Assembly (NCBI GenBank): GCA_022774325.1
Contig: JALFNN010000083.1
Coordinates: 1 to 64,000 of the forward strand
DNA length: 64,000 nt
Origin: a bacterium
GTDB taxonomy: Bacteria; Bacillota; Clostridia; Lachnospirales; Lachnospiraceae
Direction of reading: 5' to 3'
The notes beneath the pieces were generated by a model. It searched no databases and was not told where the DNA came from. It saw only the letters and a list, made by a program, of their open reading frames with translations. Numbering within the stretch: the first letter of the stretch is position 1; every line of letters starts with the position of its first letter. Positions 9,294-17,943 of this stretch are shown piece after piece. Made by a program: the position numbers and the translations under genes.

Positions 9294-9305
9294 AAAATAG
9301 GAGTG

Positions 9306-9358
9306 AGAAAAAGAAACGGGAGGCGTATTGCATTTATTGATGCGATACTGCCTCCCGA
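9306..9358 (-). terminator. Terminator of the aroC-pseudouridine synthase unit
   Basis: A long hairpin (outer stem CGGGAGGC/GCCTCCCG, 9317-9357) contains the last codons of the minus-strand gene and is followed on that strand by a T-rich run. It also separates that unit from the plus-strand kinase gene. Confidence 0.75.
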
Positions 9359-10275
9359 AATTCATGACAGAGGACCATATCGTCCGGGAGCGGAGAGCGG
9401 AAATCCATCTTGGTTCCGGTAATCGGATGACGGAAGGTGAGGCGATAGGAATGGAGAGCCTGGCGGCCGATCACGGAATAATCCGGATTGTACAGAAAAT
9501 CACCGGGGAGAGGATGCCCGATGTGTTTCATGTGTACCCGGATTTGGTGGGTCCGTCCGGTTTCCAGCGACAGGGCGGCAAGTGAATACTCTTTACCGGT
9601 TCCGGGAACGGTCGTATGGGCAAGCCGTTTAAAATGTGTACGCGCAGGCTCTCCGTTTTCGACATTTACTTCGCGCTCAATGGTGGAGCCTTCACAGCGC
9701 CCGATCGGGGCATCAACGGTTCCACATTCGGGAAGCAATCCTTCCACAACCGCGCGGTATTCGCGGTGGATTTCACGTCTGGCGACCATGGCGGACAGAA
9801 GCGAAGCGCTGTACATGTGGCGGGCCAGAATCAGCAGCCCGGTCGTATCGCGGTCCAGTCGGTTAATGCAGCGGTAGGTGAAGGGTTCGTTTTTTTGAGA
9901 AAAATACCAGGCACAGGCATTTGCCAGCGTATTGTCGTAATTTCCCTGGGAGGGATGGATCGGCATGTTGGCAGGCTTATCGATCACGAGCAGATCCTCA
10001 TCTTCGTAGACAATGGAAAGCGGAAGCGGAACCGGAAGGATGTTTTGGGAAGAAGTGTCTTCCGTGAGCTGAATGGTCAGCATATCGCCCGGCATGAGAG
10101 GATCGTGAATATGTGCCCAGGTTCCGTTTCGGCAGATCCCGTTTTCTGTTTCTTTCAGATGGCGGATGACAGCAGAAGAATACCCATGGGCTTTTAAAAA
10201 CCCATGGATATGATTGGCTTTTTTTGTCTGTAATGTTGTTTCTGTAATCTGATATTCAAGAATTCGTTTCCACAT
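9334..10275 (-). CDS. RluA-family 23S rRNA/tRNA pseudouridine synthase
   Basis: Converts specific uridines in RNA to pseudouridine. The catalytic aspartate lies in the family motif, here RLDRDTTGLLILAR (residues about 145-158), and GRTHQIRVHMKHIGHPLPGD near the C-terminus is typical of RluA proteins. An S4-like RNA-binding segment is likely in the first 80 residues. The length of 313 residues is normal. The site modified (RluD, RluC or other) cannot be told from the sequence. It follows aroC by 17 bases on the same strand. Confidence 0.87.
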   Translation of the reverse strand: MWKRILEYQITETTLQTKKANHIHGFLKAHGYSSAVIRHLKETENGICRNGTWAHIHDPLMPGDMLTIQLTEDTSSQNILPVPLPLSIVYEDEDLLVIDKPANMPIHPSQGNYDNTLANACAWYFSQKNEPFTYRCINRLDRDTTGLLILARHMYSASLLSAMVARREIHREYRAVVEGLLPECGTVDAPIGRCEGSTIEREVNVENGEPARTHFKRLAHTTVPGTGKEYSLAALSLETGRTHQIRVHMKHIGHPLPGDFLYNPDYSVIGRQALHSYRLTFRHPITGTKMDFRSPLPDDMVLCHEFREAVSHQ

Positions 10276-10292
10276 AGAGAAAATGCTCCCTT

Positions 10293-11396
10293 CTACCTTT
10301 GGTAGAACTCACTGATTTTGTCCATCCGCGCGCACATATTGGTGAAGAGCAGATCAACGATTGTGATGGCTGCCATTGCCTCAACCACAACGACGGCACG
10401 CGGTACAATGACCGGGTCATGGCGGCCGGTTATGGAGAGAGAGACATTTTCCCCATCTTTATTTACAGACTGCTGTTCACGAGAAATCGAAGGGGTCGGC
10501 TTTACGGCAGCGCGGAAAAGGATTCGGCTTCCGTCGCTCATGCCTCCAAGCGTGCCGCCTGCGTGGTTGGTAAGTTTGGTAAGGGCTCCGTTTTCATCGT
10601 AACGGAACGGGTCGTTATTTGTACTTCCGTTTGATTCGGAAACAGAGAAACCGTCTCCGATCTCAAAGCCTCTGACAGCACCGATGGAGAGGATGCTCTT
10701 CGCAAGATTGGCCTCCAGCTTATCGAATACGGTATCTCCGATTCCTGCAGGCATTCCGGTAATAGAACATTCAATGATGCCGCCGGCAGAATCCTGATCC
10801 TCCATGCATTTTGAAAGATATTCGGAAGCCTTTGAAGCATAGACGGCATTGGGCATGTAGAGCGGGTTCTCGAAAACCTGGTTAAAATCATATTCCGCTT
10901 CGGGAATCATATAAGGGCCGATTGCCTTTGTGTAAGCATGCACTTCGATTCCAAGAGTATTCAGAATTTTGCAGGCTACGGCGCCTGCCGCCACACGTCC
11001 TGCGGTCTCCCGCCCGGAAGAACGTCCGCCGCCGCGATAGTCACGGAAGCCGTATTTGGCATCGAAAGTGTAGTCCGCGTGTCCGGGACGGTATACGTTC
11101 ATGATATTACCGTAATCACGGGAGAGTTGGTCCTGATTGCGGATCTCGATGGAAATCGGCGTCCCGGTCGTCTTTCCCTCGAATACACCGGATAAAATTT
11201 CTGCGGTATCGCCCTCATTACGTTTCGTTGTGAATTTACTCTGCCCCGGTTTTCTTCTATCTAAATAGATCTGAATGTCTTCTTCAGAAAGCGGAAGTCC
11301 GGCGGGACATCCGTCGATCACGACGCCGATCCCCTTTCCATGTGATTCGCCCCAGGTTGAGATCTGAAATAATTTACCATAAATGGAACCTGCCAT
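10293..11396 (-). CDS. aroC: Chorismate synthase
   Basis: Last step of the shikimate pathway: EPSP to chorismate with reduced FMN. The sequence begins MAGSIYGKLFQISTWGESHG and contains the other family signatures YRPGHADYTFDAKYG and GGRSSGRETAGRVAAGA. Final length is about 367 residues. An upstream in-frame ATG at 11453 would add 19 residues with no resemblance to the family, so 11396 was chosen; a moderate GAAAGG site lies upstream. It is read away from the L,D-transpeptidase gene and shares its transcript with the pseudouridine synthase. Confidence 0.96.
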   Translation of the reverse strand: MAGSIYGKLFQISTWGESHGKGIGVVIDGCPAGLPLSEEDIQIYLDRRKPGQSKFTTKRNEGDTAEILSGVFEGKTTGTPISIEIRNQDQLSRDYGNIMNVYRPGHADYTFDAKYGFRDYRGGGRSSGRETAGRVAAGAVACKILNTLGIEVHAYTKAIGPYMIPEAEYDFNQVFENPLYMPNAVYASKASEYLSKCMEDQDSAGGIIECSITGMPAGIGDTVFDKLEANLAKSILSIGAVRGFEIGDGFSVSESNGSTNNDPFRYDENGALTKLTNHAGGTLGGMSDGSRILFRAAVKPTPSISREQQSVNKDGENVSLSITGRHDPVIVPRAVVVVEAMAAITIVDLLFTNMCARMDKISEFYQR

Positions 11397-11481
11397 TTGA
11401 TACACCAAGCCTTTCTTTTTGAGTATGTGAATACGGGAAAAGGATATTCCCAATATTGTTTTTTGGTTTGACGGGCGGGGC

Positions 11482-11496
11482 CTGTCTACATGACAG
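11482..11496. promoter_or_regulatory. Operator-like palindrome at the aroC promoter
   Basis: CTGTC-TACAT-GACAG is an inverted repeat that overlaps the end of the predicted minus-strand -10 box. This is a usual place for a repressor site, but no regulator can be assigned. Confidence 0.35.
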
Positions 11497-11523
11497 TATA
11501 ATGGAAGAAAAGTTGGGACGCAA
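11495..11523 (-). promoter_or_regulatory. Promoter of aroC
   Basis: Minus-strand TTGCGT, 17-bp spacer, TATACT, giving a leader of about 90 bases before aroC. Confidence 0.55.
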
Positions 11524-11564
11524 GCAATCTTAATAATTTATTAAGGAAAAAAGGGAGTTTTGTA

Positions 11565-11594
11565 TTGTATTTGGGAATGAGTTCGTATTATAAT
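11565..11594 (+). promoter_or_regulatory. Promoter of the L,D-transpeptidase gene
   Basis: TTGTAT, 18-bp spacer, TATAAT, ending 36 bases before the start codon. Together with the aroC promoter this forms a divergent pair. Confidence 0.55.
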
Positions 11595-11630
11595 AACCAC
11601 ATATTGAGTTTAGAGGGAGCAATTATCTGA

Positions 11631-13523
11631 ATGGGTGATAAGAATATGAAAATGACAGAAGAGAATACAGAGAAGAACGCAGAGCTTATCATGGAAGAGA
11701 CGATGAAAGAAATCTACGATGAGGTGAACAGGAATGAAGAAGAAGAGGGGTCTGTCCGGCAACATAAAAAAGTGGAAAAAGCGGGCAAAACGAATCGGAA
11801 GAAAGCATCGGATCGCTCAGGCAGCCATTTATCTGTGGATGACCTGGGTTCTTCGCAGACCGCAGGTCGGGATAAGAAGGCTGATAAGAAGAATGAAGAA
11901 GACTCGTTAGAGGTGAAGTACAAGGCACAGCGTGGCCGGAAGGTGAAGAAAGAGAAAAGAAAACCACTTCCGGAGGAGGAATATGAGGAAGAACTCCTGC
12001 TGGATGCAAAGGACGGCGAAGAGCTGGAGCCGGTATTGAGTGCGGAAGATGGAGAAGCTTTTGAAGAGGAGTTTGACGACAGCTTCGATGAGGAAGAAGA
12101 AACCGATGAGGAGAAGGCTGAGCGCCGCAGAAAGCGGAAGAAGGTCGCAAAGATCGTGCTGGCGTCGATCCTGGGAGTTACAGTGGCTGTTTATCTGGGG
12201 TTTGCGTTCTTTTTCATGAGTCATTTTCAGTTCCAGACCACGATTAACGGAACAGACCACGCACTTGAATCCGTCAGCGATGTGGAAAATTACATGAAGG
12301 AACAGGTGGCGGGCTACACGCTTACATTGCATGAGTCTGACGGAGATACGGAGACGATCAGTGGCAGCGAGATTGATCTTACTTATAAAAAAGGTGAAGA
12401 ACTGGAGAAGCTTCTGAAAGAACAGAATGCCTTTTTGTGGCCGATGAGCCTCTGGAAAGCGCCTGAGATCACAGCTTCAATCGGGGTGGAGTATGACAGC
12501 GCGAAGCTGACCGGGGTTCTGGACGGACTTGCGTGCATGAAAGAGGAAAATCAGCAGGCACCGGTTTCCGCGATTCCGGAATACAACGGGACAGAATTCG
12601 TGGTTAAGAAAGAAGAAACAGGATCTCAGATTAACCGTGAAGTATTTGAGGTAAAGGTCAGCGAATATATTGCCGGTTTTCTTCCGGAGATGGATATGAC
12701 GGAAGAAGAGTGCTATGTGAAACCGCAGTTTACGGAGCAATCCCAGGAAGTCATTGATGCATGTTCGGCGATGAATAAATATCTGACTGCAAGTATTACC
12801 TATACATTCGGTTCTTCAACCGAAGTGGTCGATAAAGAACTGATCTCACAGTGGGTGAAGGTGGATGGGAATATGTCCGTCACCTTTGACACGGATCAGG
12901 TGGCTGAATACATCAAGGGGCTTGCAAGTAAATATAATACGTATGGAAGACAGCGTACGTTTACGGCGGGAAATGGAAATACAGTCAATGTAGAAGGCGG
13001 AGATTACGGATGGTCGATTGACCGGGATGCGGAATATGAGGCACTTGTTGCCAGTATCCAGAAGGGAGAGACTGTGACGAAGGAGCCTGCATACAGGACA
13101 ACGGCGGCGACACACGACGGCCCTGACTGGGGGAATACGTATGTGGAAGTGGATCTCACAAACCAGTATTTGTATTTGTTCGTTAACGGAGCGGTCGTAA
13201 CCCAGGGACCGATTGTTACGGGACTTCCGAGCAGGGGCGATGCGACGCCGCAGGGAGTTTATTACATTAAGTATTGCCAGAGAAATGCGACGCTTCGAGG
13301 ACCGAAGCAGCCGGACGGCACATACGAGTGGGAATCACCGGTATCTTTCTGGATGCCGTTTAACGGAGGAATCGGGCTGCATGATGCACCGTGGCAGGCT
13401 GCGTTCGGAGGAACCCGCTATCTGACACACGGTTCAAGGGGATGTGTGAACCTTCCGTACAGTGTAGCGGAGACTGTATTTAACAACGTGTCAGCTGGGA
13501 CACCGGTCGTGTGTCACTATTAA
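11631..13523 (+). CDS. L,D-transpeptidase (YkuD) with peptidoglycan-binding region
   Basis: Probably forms 3-3 cross-links in peptidoglycan or attaches proteins to it. Residues 1-175 are a highly charged cytoplasmic tail, with acidic runs such as EEEYEEELLLDAKDGEE. One transmembrane helix follows (IVLASILGVTVAVYLGFAFF, about 180-200), so it is anchored with the bulk outside. The middle (about 205-480) resembles the PG-binding-4 domains found before YkuD in clostridia. The catalytic YkuD domain ends with THGSRGCVNLP, holding the active-site cysteine. Length is 630 residues. The long charged cytoplasmic tail is unusual and might bind another protein. Confidence 0.88.
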   Translation: MGDKNMKMTEENTEKNAELIMEETMKEIYDEVNRNEEEEGSVRQHKKVEKAGKTNRKKASDRSGSHLSVDDLGSSQTAGRDKKADKKNEEDSLEVKYKAQRGRKVKKEKRKPLPEEEYEEELLLDAKDGEELEPVLSAEDGEAFEEEFDDSFDEEEETDEEKAERRRKRKKVAKIVLASILGVTVAVYLGFAFFFMSHFQFQTTINGTDHALESVSDVENYMKEQVAGYTLTLHESDGDTETISGSEIDLTYKKGEELEKLLKEQNAFLWPMSLWKAPEITASIGVEYDSAKLTGVLDGLACMKEENQQAPVSAIPEYNGTEFVVKKEETGSQINREVFEVKVSEYIAGFLPEMDMTEEECYVKPQFTEQSQEVIDACSAMNKYLTASITYTFGSSTEVVDKELISQWVKVDGNMSVTFDTDQVAEYIKGLASKYNTYGRQRTFTAGNGNTVNVEGGDYGWSIDRDAEYEALVASIQKGETVTKEPAYRTTAATHDGPDWGNTYVEVDLTNQYLYLFVNGAVVTQGPIVTGLPSRGDATPQGVYYIKYCQRNATLRGPKQPDGTYEWESPVSFWMPFNGGIGLHDAPWQAAFGGTRYLTHGSRGCVNLPYSVAETVFNNVSAGTPVVCHY

Positions 13524-13594
13524 AACAAAATCATATGAAATGAATGGATTCAGGACGACAGGAATGCCGTCCTGATACGTTGAAAGAGGGTATT

Positions 13595-14728
13595 ATGTAC
13601 GAATTAATAAAAAGAGACGGTCTTGCCAAAAGAGGAAGACTCCACACGGTTCACGGAGTGATCGAGACTCCGGTGTTTATGAATGTCGGTACCGTGGCGG
13701 CTATCAAGGGAGCAGTGTCTACAGCGGATCTTCAGGAGATCGGAACGCAGGTGGAACTTTCGAACACTTATCATCTGCATGTGCGTCCGGGGGATCAGGT
13801 GATCCGGAAGCTTGGAGGACTGCATAAATTTATGGTATGGGACAAGCCGATCCTTACGGATTCCGGTGGATTTCAGGTGTTTTCGCTGGCAGGTCTTAGA
13901 AAGATCAAAGAAGAGGGCGTGTATTTCCAGTCCCACATCGATGGAAGAAAGATTTTCATGGGGCCGGAAGAGAGCATGCAGATCCAGTCGAATCTGGCAT
14001 CCACGATCGCGATGGCATTTGACGAATGTCCGTCGAGTGTGGCGACAAGAGAATATATTCAGGCTTCTGTGGACCGGACAACGAGATGGCTGGCGCGCTG
14101 TAAGAAGGAGATGGAGCGTTTGAATTCCCTTGAGGATACGATCAACCGGCAGCAGATGCTGTTCGGGATCAATCAGGGAGCCATTTATGAGGATATCCGG
14201 GTGGAACACGCGCAACAAATCGCTGAAATGGATCTGGATGGGTATGCAATCGGCGGACTTGCAGTCGGTGAGTCTCATGAAGAGATGTACCGCATTCTTG
14301 ACGCAGTCGTTCCGCATCTTCCGCTTAACAAGCCGACCTATCTGATGGGAGTGGGAACTCCGGCCAATATTCTGGAAGCGGTGGACAGAGGAGTGGATTT
14401 CTTTGACTGTGTCTACCCGAGCAGAAACGGAAGGCACGGGCATGTTTATACCAGACATGGAAAATTGAATCTGTTTAATGCGAAATATGAGCTGGATACC
14501 CGGCCGATTGAAGAGGGATGCCAGTGCCCGGCGTGCCGGAAGTATTCAAGAGCATATATCCGTCATCTGTTGAAAGCAAAAGAAATGCTGGGAATGAGGC
14601 TTTGCGTTCTGCACAATCTGTATTACTATAATTACCTGATGGAGCAGATCCGGGATGCCATCGACGAAGGAAGATACAGCCAGTTTAAGGCCGAAACGCT
14701 TCGTGCGATGGAAGAGAAAGAAGACTAA
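13595..14728 (+). CDS. tgt: tRNA-guanine (queuine) transglycosylase
   Basis: Exchanges guanine 34 of GUN tRNAs for preQ1 on the way to queuosine. Visible motifs are SNTYHLHVRPG, the catalytic-base region ILTDSGGFQVFSL, FGINQGAIYEDIR and the zinc-binding CQCPACRKYSRAYIRHL near the C-terminus. An ATG at 13544 would add 17 unrelated residues; GAAAGAGGG before 13595 supports the shorter form (377 residues). yajC follows, a common order (queA is absent upstream). Confidence 0.95.
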   Translation: MYELIKRDGLAKRGRLHTVHGVIETPVFMNVGTVAAIKGAVSTADLQEIGTQVELSNTYHLHVRPGDQVIRKLGGLHKFMVWDKPILTDSGGFQVFSLAGLRKIKEEGVYFQSHIDGRKIFMGPEESMQIQSNLASTIAMAFDECPSSVATREYIQASVDRTTRWLARCKKEMERLNSLEDTINRQQMLFGINQGAIYEDIRVEHAQQIAEMDLDGYAIGGLAVGESHEEMYRILDAVVPHLPLNKPTYLMGVGTPANILEAVDRGVDFFDCVYPSRNGRHGHVYTRHGKLNLFNAKYELDTRPIEEGCQCPACRKYSRAYIRHLLKAKEMLGMRLCVLHNLYYYNYLMEQIRDAIDEGRYSQFKAETLRAMEEKED

Positions 14729-14773
14729 ATGATAGTAAAATCAGAAAAATCCGGATGAAATTGTGAAAATCAC

Positions 14774-14802
14774 TTGATGAAATCCAAGTTATTGTGTATG
14801 AT
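14774..14802 (+). promoter_or_regulatory. Promoter of yajC
   Basis: TTGATG, 17-bp spacer, TATGAT, 36 bases before the yajC start. yajC may therefore be transcribed separately as well as from tgt. Confidence 0.5.
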
Positions 14803-14838
14803 AGCAATAGCGTTTATGAAGATTTAGGAGGAAGTAAC

Positions 14839-15117
14839 ATGAATAATTTAGTAATTATTGCAGTTTATGCATTGTTCTTTGGTGGGCTCTGGTTCCTGTT
14901 GATCCGTCCTCAGAAGAAAGAGCAGAAGAGAGTACAGCTTATGCTTTCAGAACTTGAAGTAGGAGATACGATTCTTACAACGAGTGGATTTTACGGTGTT
15001 GTGATTGATATTACCGAGAATGATGTGATTGTTGAATTCGGAAGCAACAAGAACTGCCGTATCCCGATGCAGAAGCAGGCTATTATGCAGGTTGAAAAGC
15101 CGGGAGCAGCTCAGTAG
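14839..15117 (+). CDS. yajC: Preprotein translocase subunit YajC
   Basis: A small membrane protein accessory to the Sec/SecDF translocase. It has one N-terminal transmembrane helix (LVIIAVYALFFGGLWFLLI) followed by the family signature RPQKKEQKR and a cytoplasmic beta-rich domain (VGDTILTTSGFYGVV). AGGAGG 7 bases upstream fixes the start at 14839 (92 residues). secD/secF are not in the window. Confidence 0.93.
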   Translation: MNNLVIIAVYALFFGGLWFLLIRPQKKEQKRVQLMLSELEVGDTILTTSGFYGVVIDITENDVIVEFGSNKNCRIPMQKQAIMQVEKPGAAQ

Positions 15118-15132
15118 TGCTGTAAGGGTGAA

Positions 15133-15165
15133 AAAAGCATTGCATGTTTATGCAGTGCTTTTAAA
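15133..15165 (+). terminator. Terminator after yajC
   Basis: Long stem AAAAGCATTGCAT/ATGCAGTGCTTTT with loop GTTT. The T residues form part of the stem and only a short T tract follows, so read-through is possible. Confidence 0.6.
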
Positions 15166-15176
15166 ATATATTAATT

Positions 15177-15200
15177 GGAAACGTTACCGATAACGTTTCC
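15177..15200. promoter_or_regulatory. Perfect LacI-type operator palindrome before malQ
   Basis: GGAAACGTTA and TAACGTTTCC are exact reverse complements around CCGA, giving a 24-bp palindrome. The central arms resemble operators of the LacI/GalR family. It lies 23 bases before malQ and just downstream of a weak promoter-like TTGCAT-N16-TAAAAT (15140-15167). The second gene of this unit encodes a LacI-family protein, so autoregulation of the pair is the simplest reading. Confidence 0.7.
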
Positions 15201-15222
15201 GGAAAGAGTAAGAGGTGCAGAT

Positions 15223-16710
15223 ATGAGAGCAAGTGGTATACTGATGCCGGTGGCAAGTCTTCCGTCAGAATATGGAATCGGGGCGTTTTCAAAAGAAGCC
15301 TACAAATTCGTTGATATGCTTAAGAAAGCCGGTCAGCGTTACTGGCAGATTCTTCCTCTGGGACCGACCGGATATGGGGATTCGCCGTATCAGTCTTTTT
15401 CAACGTTTGCAGGGAATCCGTATTTTATCGATTTGAATACGCTGGTTAAAAAGGGCTGGCTTAAGAAGAAAGAATGCCGTGCCTGTGATTTCGGAAATGA
15501 CAGCCGCTATATCGATTATGAGAAGATCTATTTGAACCGTTTTGAGATCCTGAAGAAGGCATTTAAGAGAAGCGGGATCGAAAGCGCTCCGGAGTTTCAG
15601 ACATTTTGCAAAGAAAACGAGGAATGGCTGGATGATTATGCCCTGTATATGGAGCTGAAGCAGGCGAATGGCGGAAAGAGCTGGAGCGAATGGGCGGATC
15701 CATATCGTTTGAGAAATGCTGAGGCATTGGAAGCGTTCAGAAAAGAGCATAAAAAAGGGATCCGTTTCCAGAAGTTCCTGCAGTTCGAATTTCTGGAAGA
15801 GTGGAAAGCATTGAAAGATTATGCAAATCATAAAGGTATCGAGATCATCGGAGATATTCCGATCTACGTGGCATTTGACAGTGCGGATGCGTGGGCACAT
15901 CCGGAATTGTTCCAGTTTGACGAGAACAGAATGCCGGTCGGGGTTGCGGGATGTCCGCCGGACGCCTTCAGCGCAACCGGGCAGCTCTGGGGCAATCCAC
16001 TCTATGACTGGGCGTACCACAAAGAGACGGGATTTGAGTGGTGGATCAAACGGGTCGCGCACTGTCAGAAGTTGTATGATATTATACGAATCGACCACTT
16101 CAGAGGATTTGATGAGTATTACTGGATCCCGGCGGCAGATGAGACGGCTGAATTCGGTCGCTGGGAGAAAGGGCCGGGCATGGATATTTTCCGGGCCGTG
16201 GAAGAAAAACTTGGAAAGCTCAGGATCATTGCGGAAGATCTGGGCTTCCTTACGGATTCCGTGCTGCAGCTTGTGGCTGATTCCGGATTCCCGGGAATGA
16301 AAGTTCTGGAGTTTGCGTTTGATTCCAGAGAACCGAGCGATTACCTTCCGCATAATTATACCAGAAATTGTGTGGTTTATACGGGCACTCATGATAATGA
16401 GACGCTTGCGGGATGGTATCGTGAACTGAATGAGAAAGACAAACGCCTTGCACTGAAATATATGGGATATAAAGAACTGGAAGAGCAGGATGCCGTCTGG
16501 GCGGTTATCCGCCTGGCACAGGCAAGTGTGGCCGATACCTGTATTATTCCGATCCAGGATTATTTGTGTCTGGGAAATGAGGCGCGAATCAATCAGCCTT
16601 CCACGCTTGGCGACAACTGGATCTGGCGCCTTCAGAAAGAAGAGGTTAGCAAGGAACTTATTAAGAAGATCCGGAAGATGACGAAGCTCTACGGAAGACT
16701 GCCGGAATAA
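15223..16710 (+). CDS. malQ: 4-alpha-glucanotransferase (amylomaltase)
   Basis: A GH77 enzyme that transfers glucan chains between maltodextrins in the cytoplasm. The start of the domain (GILMPVASLPSEYGIGAF), the nucleophile region RIDHFRGFDEYYWIP, the acid/base region IIAEDLGFL and the third carboxylate in GTHDNETLAGW are all present. Length is 495 residues, as in bacterial amylomaltases of this type. The ATG at 15175 lies before the operator and is not plausible; AAGAGGTG supports 15223. The downstream LacI gene starts 22 bases later. Confidence 0.95.
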   Translation: MRASGILMPVASLPSEYGIGAFSKEAYKFVDMLKKAGQRYWQILPLGPTGYGDSPYQSFSTFAGNPYFIDLNTLVKKGWLKKKECRACDFGNDSRYIDYEKIYLNRFEILKKAFKRSGIESAPEFQTFCKENEEWLDDYALYMELKQANGGKSWSEWADPYRLRNAEALEAFRKEHKKGIRFQKFLQFEFLEEWKALKDYANHKGIEIIGDIPIYVAFDSADAWAHPELFQFDENRMPVGVAGCPPDAFSATGQLWGNPLYDWAYHKETGFEWWIKRVAHCQKLYDIIRIDHFRGFDEYYWIPAADETAEFGRWEKGPGMDIFRAVEEKLGKLRIIAEDLGFLTDSVLQLVADSGFPGMKVLEFAFDSREPSDYLPHNYTRNCVVYTGTHDNETLAGWYRELNEKDKRLALKYMGYKELEEQDAVWAVIRLAQASVADTCIIPIQDYLCLGNEARINQPSTLGDNWIWRLQKEEVSKELIKKIRKMTKLYGRLPE

Positions 16711-16732
16711 TTGACGAGAGGACTGTTGAACT

Positions 16733-17764
16733 TTGGGAATGACGATCAAGGATATTGCAAAGAAATGTGGTGTTGGCATCAGTACGGTATCGCGTGCGCT
16801 GAACGATCATCCGGATATCAATCCGGAGACGAAAGAGAGAATTCTGAAGACCGTGGCAGAATCGGATTTTGTGCCGAACAACAGTGCCAGAAATCTGAAA
16901 CGGACCGATGCGCAGGCGATTGCGGTGATGGTTAAAGAGATTGATGATCCGTTCTTTGCTACTATGATGCAAGTCCTGGAGCGTGAGATACGGAAGAGAC
17001 ATTATGCTTTTTTCATCCGGCATATGACTCGTGGAAGAGACGAGCTGGAGGAAGCGGCCGAATTGATCGCGGAGAAGCGGCTGAGAGGCCTGATCTTTCT
17101 CGGAGGAAGCTTTGAGAATAAGATGGACCGCCTGAAGAGAATTAAGGTTCCTTTTGTGGTTTGTACGGTTTCTCTGACTGCGGTTCCAGAAGGAAGACTG
17201 GCATCCTGGGTCGCCACAGATGACTATCATGCAAGCAGGGAGATTGTAAATTATCTCTGTGAAACAGGCAATAGAAATATTGCAATTCTGGCTTCGGATA
17301 AGAATGACAGCAATGTGGGTTATCTTCGGATGAAAGGGTATGAGAAGGCACTTGCGGAACATCAGATTCCTTTGCGGGACGAACTGATCTGCTATCTGGA
17401 TGAAACGGATACAGCTTATTCTATGGAAAACGGATATCGGATGATGCAGAAGCTGCTCATAAGAAAATGTGGATTTACAGCTGTTTTTGCAATTTCGGAT
17501 CTGATGGCAGTCGGGGCGATCCGGGCTTTGCGAGAAGCCGGAAAGCGAATCCCGCAGGATGTGGCGGTTGCGGGATTTGACGGTCTTGCATTTGCAGAGT
17601 ATTTTGAACCACCGATTACAACGATGGTGCAGCCTGTCGAAGAAATTGCAAAAGAGTCGGTGGTGATCTTATTTCAGATGATTGAAACGCAGAAAAGTTG
17701 CGAGGGGAGAATTCTGCCGGCGAAGCTGGTTGTCAGAAAATCGACAGAGAGGGGACATATCTAA
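16733..17764 (+). CDS. LacI-family transcriptional regulator
   Basis: DNA-binding repressor. The N-terminal helix-turn-helix is typical (TIKDIAKKCGVGISTVSRAL, then NPETKERILKTV). The rest is a periplasmic-binding-protein-like ligand domain ending in VAVAGFDGLAFAEYFEPPIT. Length is 343 residues. The start is taken as TTG because GAGAGGA lies 10 bases before it; an in-frame ATG two codons later is the alternative. Being downstream of malQ, it probably responds to maltose, maltodextrin or a related sugar and binds the palindrome at 15177-15200. The ligand is inferred only from context. Confidence 0.88.
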   Translation: MGMTIKDIAKKCGVGISTVSRALNDHPDINPETKERILKTVAESDFVPNNSARNLKRTDAQAIAVMVKEIDDPFFATMMQVLEREIRKRHYAFFIRHMTRGRDELEEAAELIAEKRLRGLIFLGGSFENKMDRLKRIKVPFVVCTVSLTAVPEGRLASWVATDDYHASREIVNYLCETGNRNIAILASDKNDSNVGYLRMKGYEKALAEHQIPLRDELICYLDETDTAYSMENGYRMMQKLLIRKCGFTAVFAISDLMAVGAIRALREAGKRIPQDVAVAGFDGLAFAEYFEPPITTMVQPVEEIAKESVVILFQMIETQKSCEGRILPAKLVVRKSTERGHI

Positions 17765-17781
17765 CAGATAGGTCCCTTTTT
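17752..17781 (+). terminator. Terminator of the malQ-lacI unit
   Basis: GGGAC-ATATCT / AGATAG-GTCCC hairpin that includes the stop codon of the regulator and is followed by TTTTT. Confidence 0.8.
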
Positions 17782-17843
17782 CATTTTGTTTGATGCCAAA
17801 AACAGAGAGCACTCTAATTTTTGCGCTTTTACGAATTAAAGGC

Positions 17844-17872
17844 TTGAAACTATGAGGAAAATAGGATATTAT
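17844..17872 (+). promoter_or_regulatory. Promoter of leuB-ilvD-ilvB-serC-serA
   Basis: TTGAAA, 17-bp spacer, TATTAT. The leader to leuB is about 65 bases and shows no T-box or attenuator. Confidence 0.6.
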
Positions 17873-17943
17873 AGTGTTTAACAGATTTTGAGGGGACGAT
17901 GGTCTGACCTCTGAACCGGAGATTAACGGAAGGAATGAATAAG

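Noticed and set aside
13550-13575. Hairpin TCAGGACG/CGTCCTGA between the L,D-transpeptidase gene and tgt, considered as a terminator or preQ1 riboswitch.
   Set aside because: No T tract follows and the preQ1 motif is absent. It may only mark the end of the first gene, too weak to list.
17873-17943. Leader of leuB, considered for a leucine T-box or leader peptide attenuator.
   Set aside because: It is only about 65 bases, with no T-box core, no run of leucine codons and no terminator.
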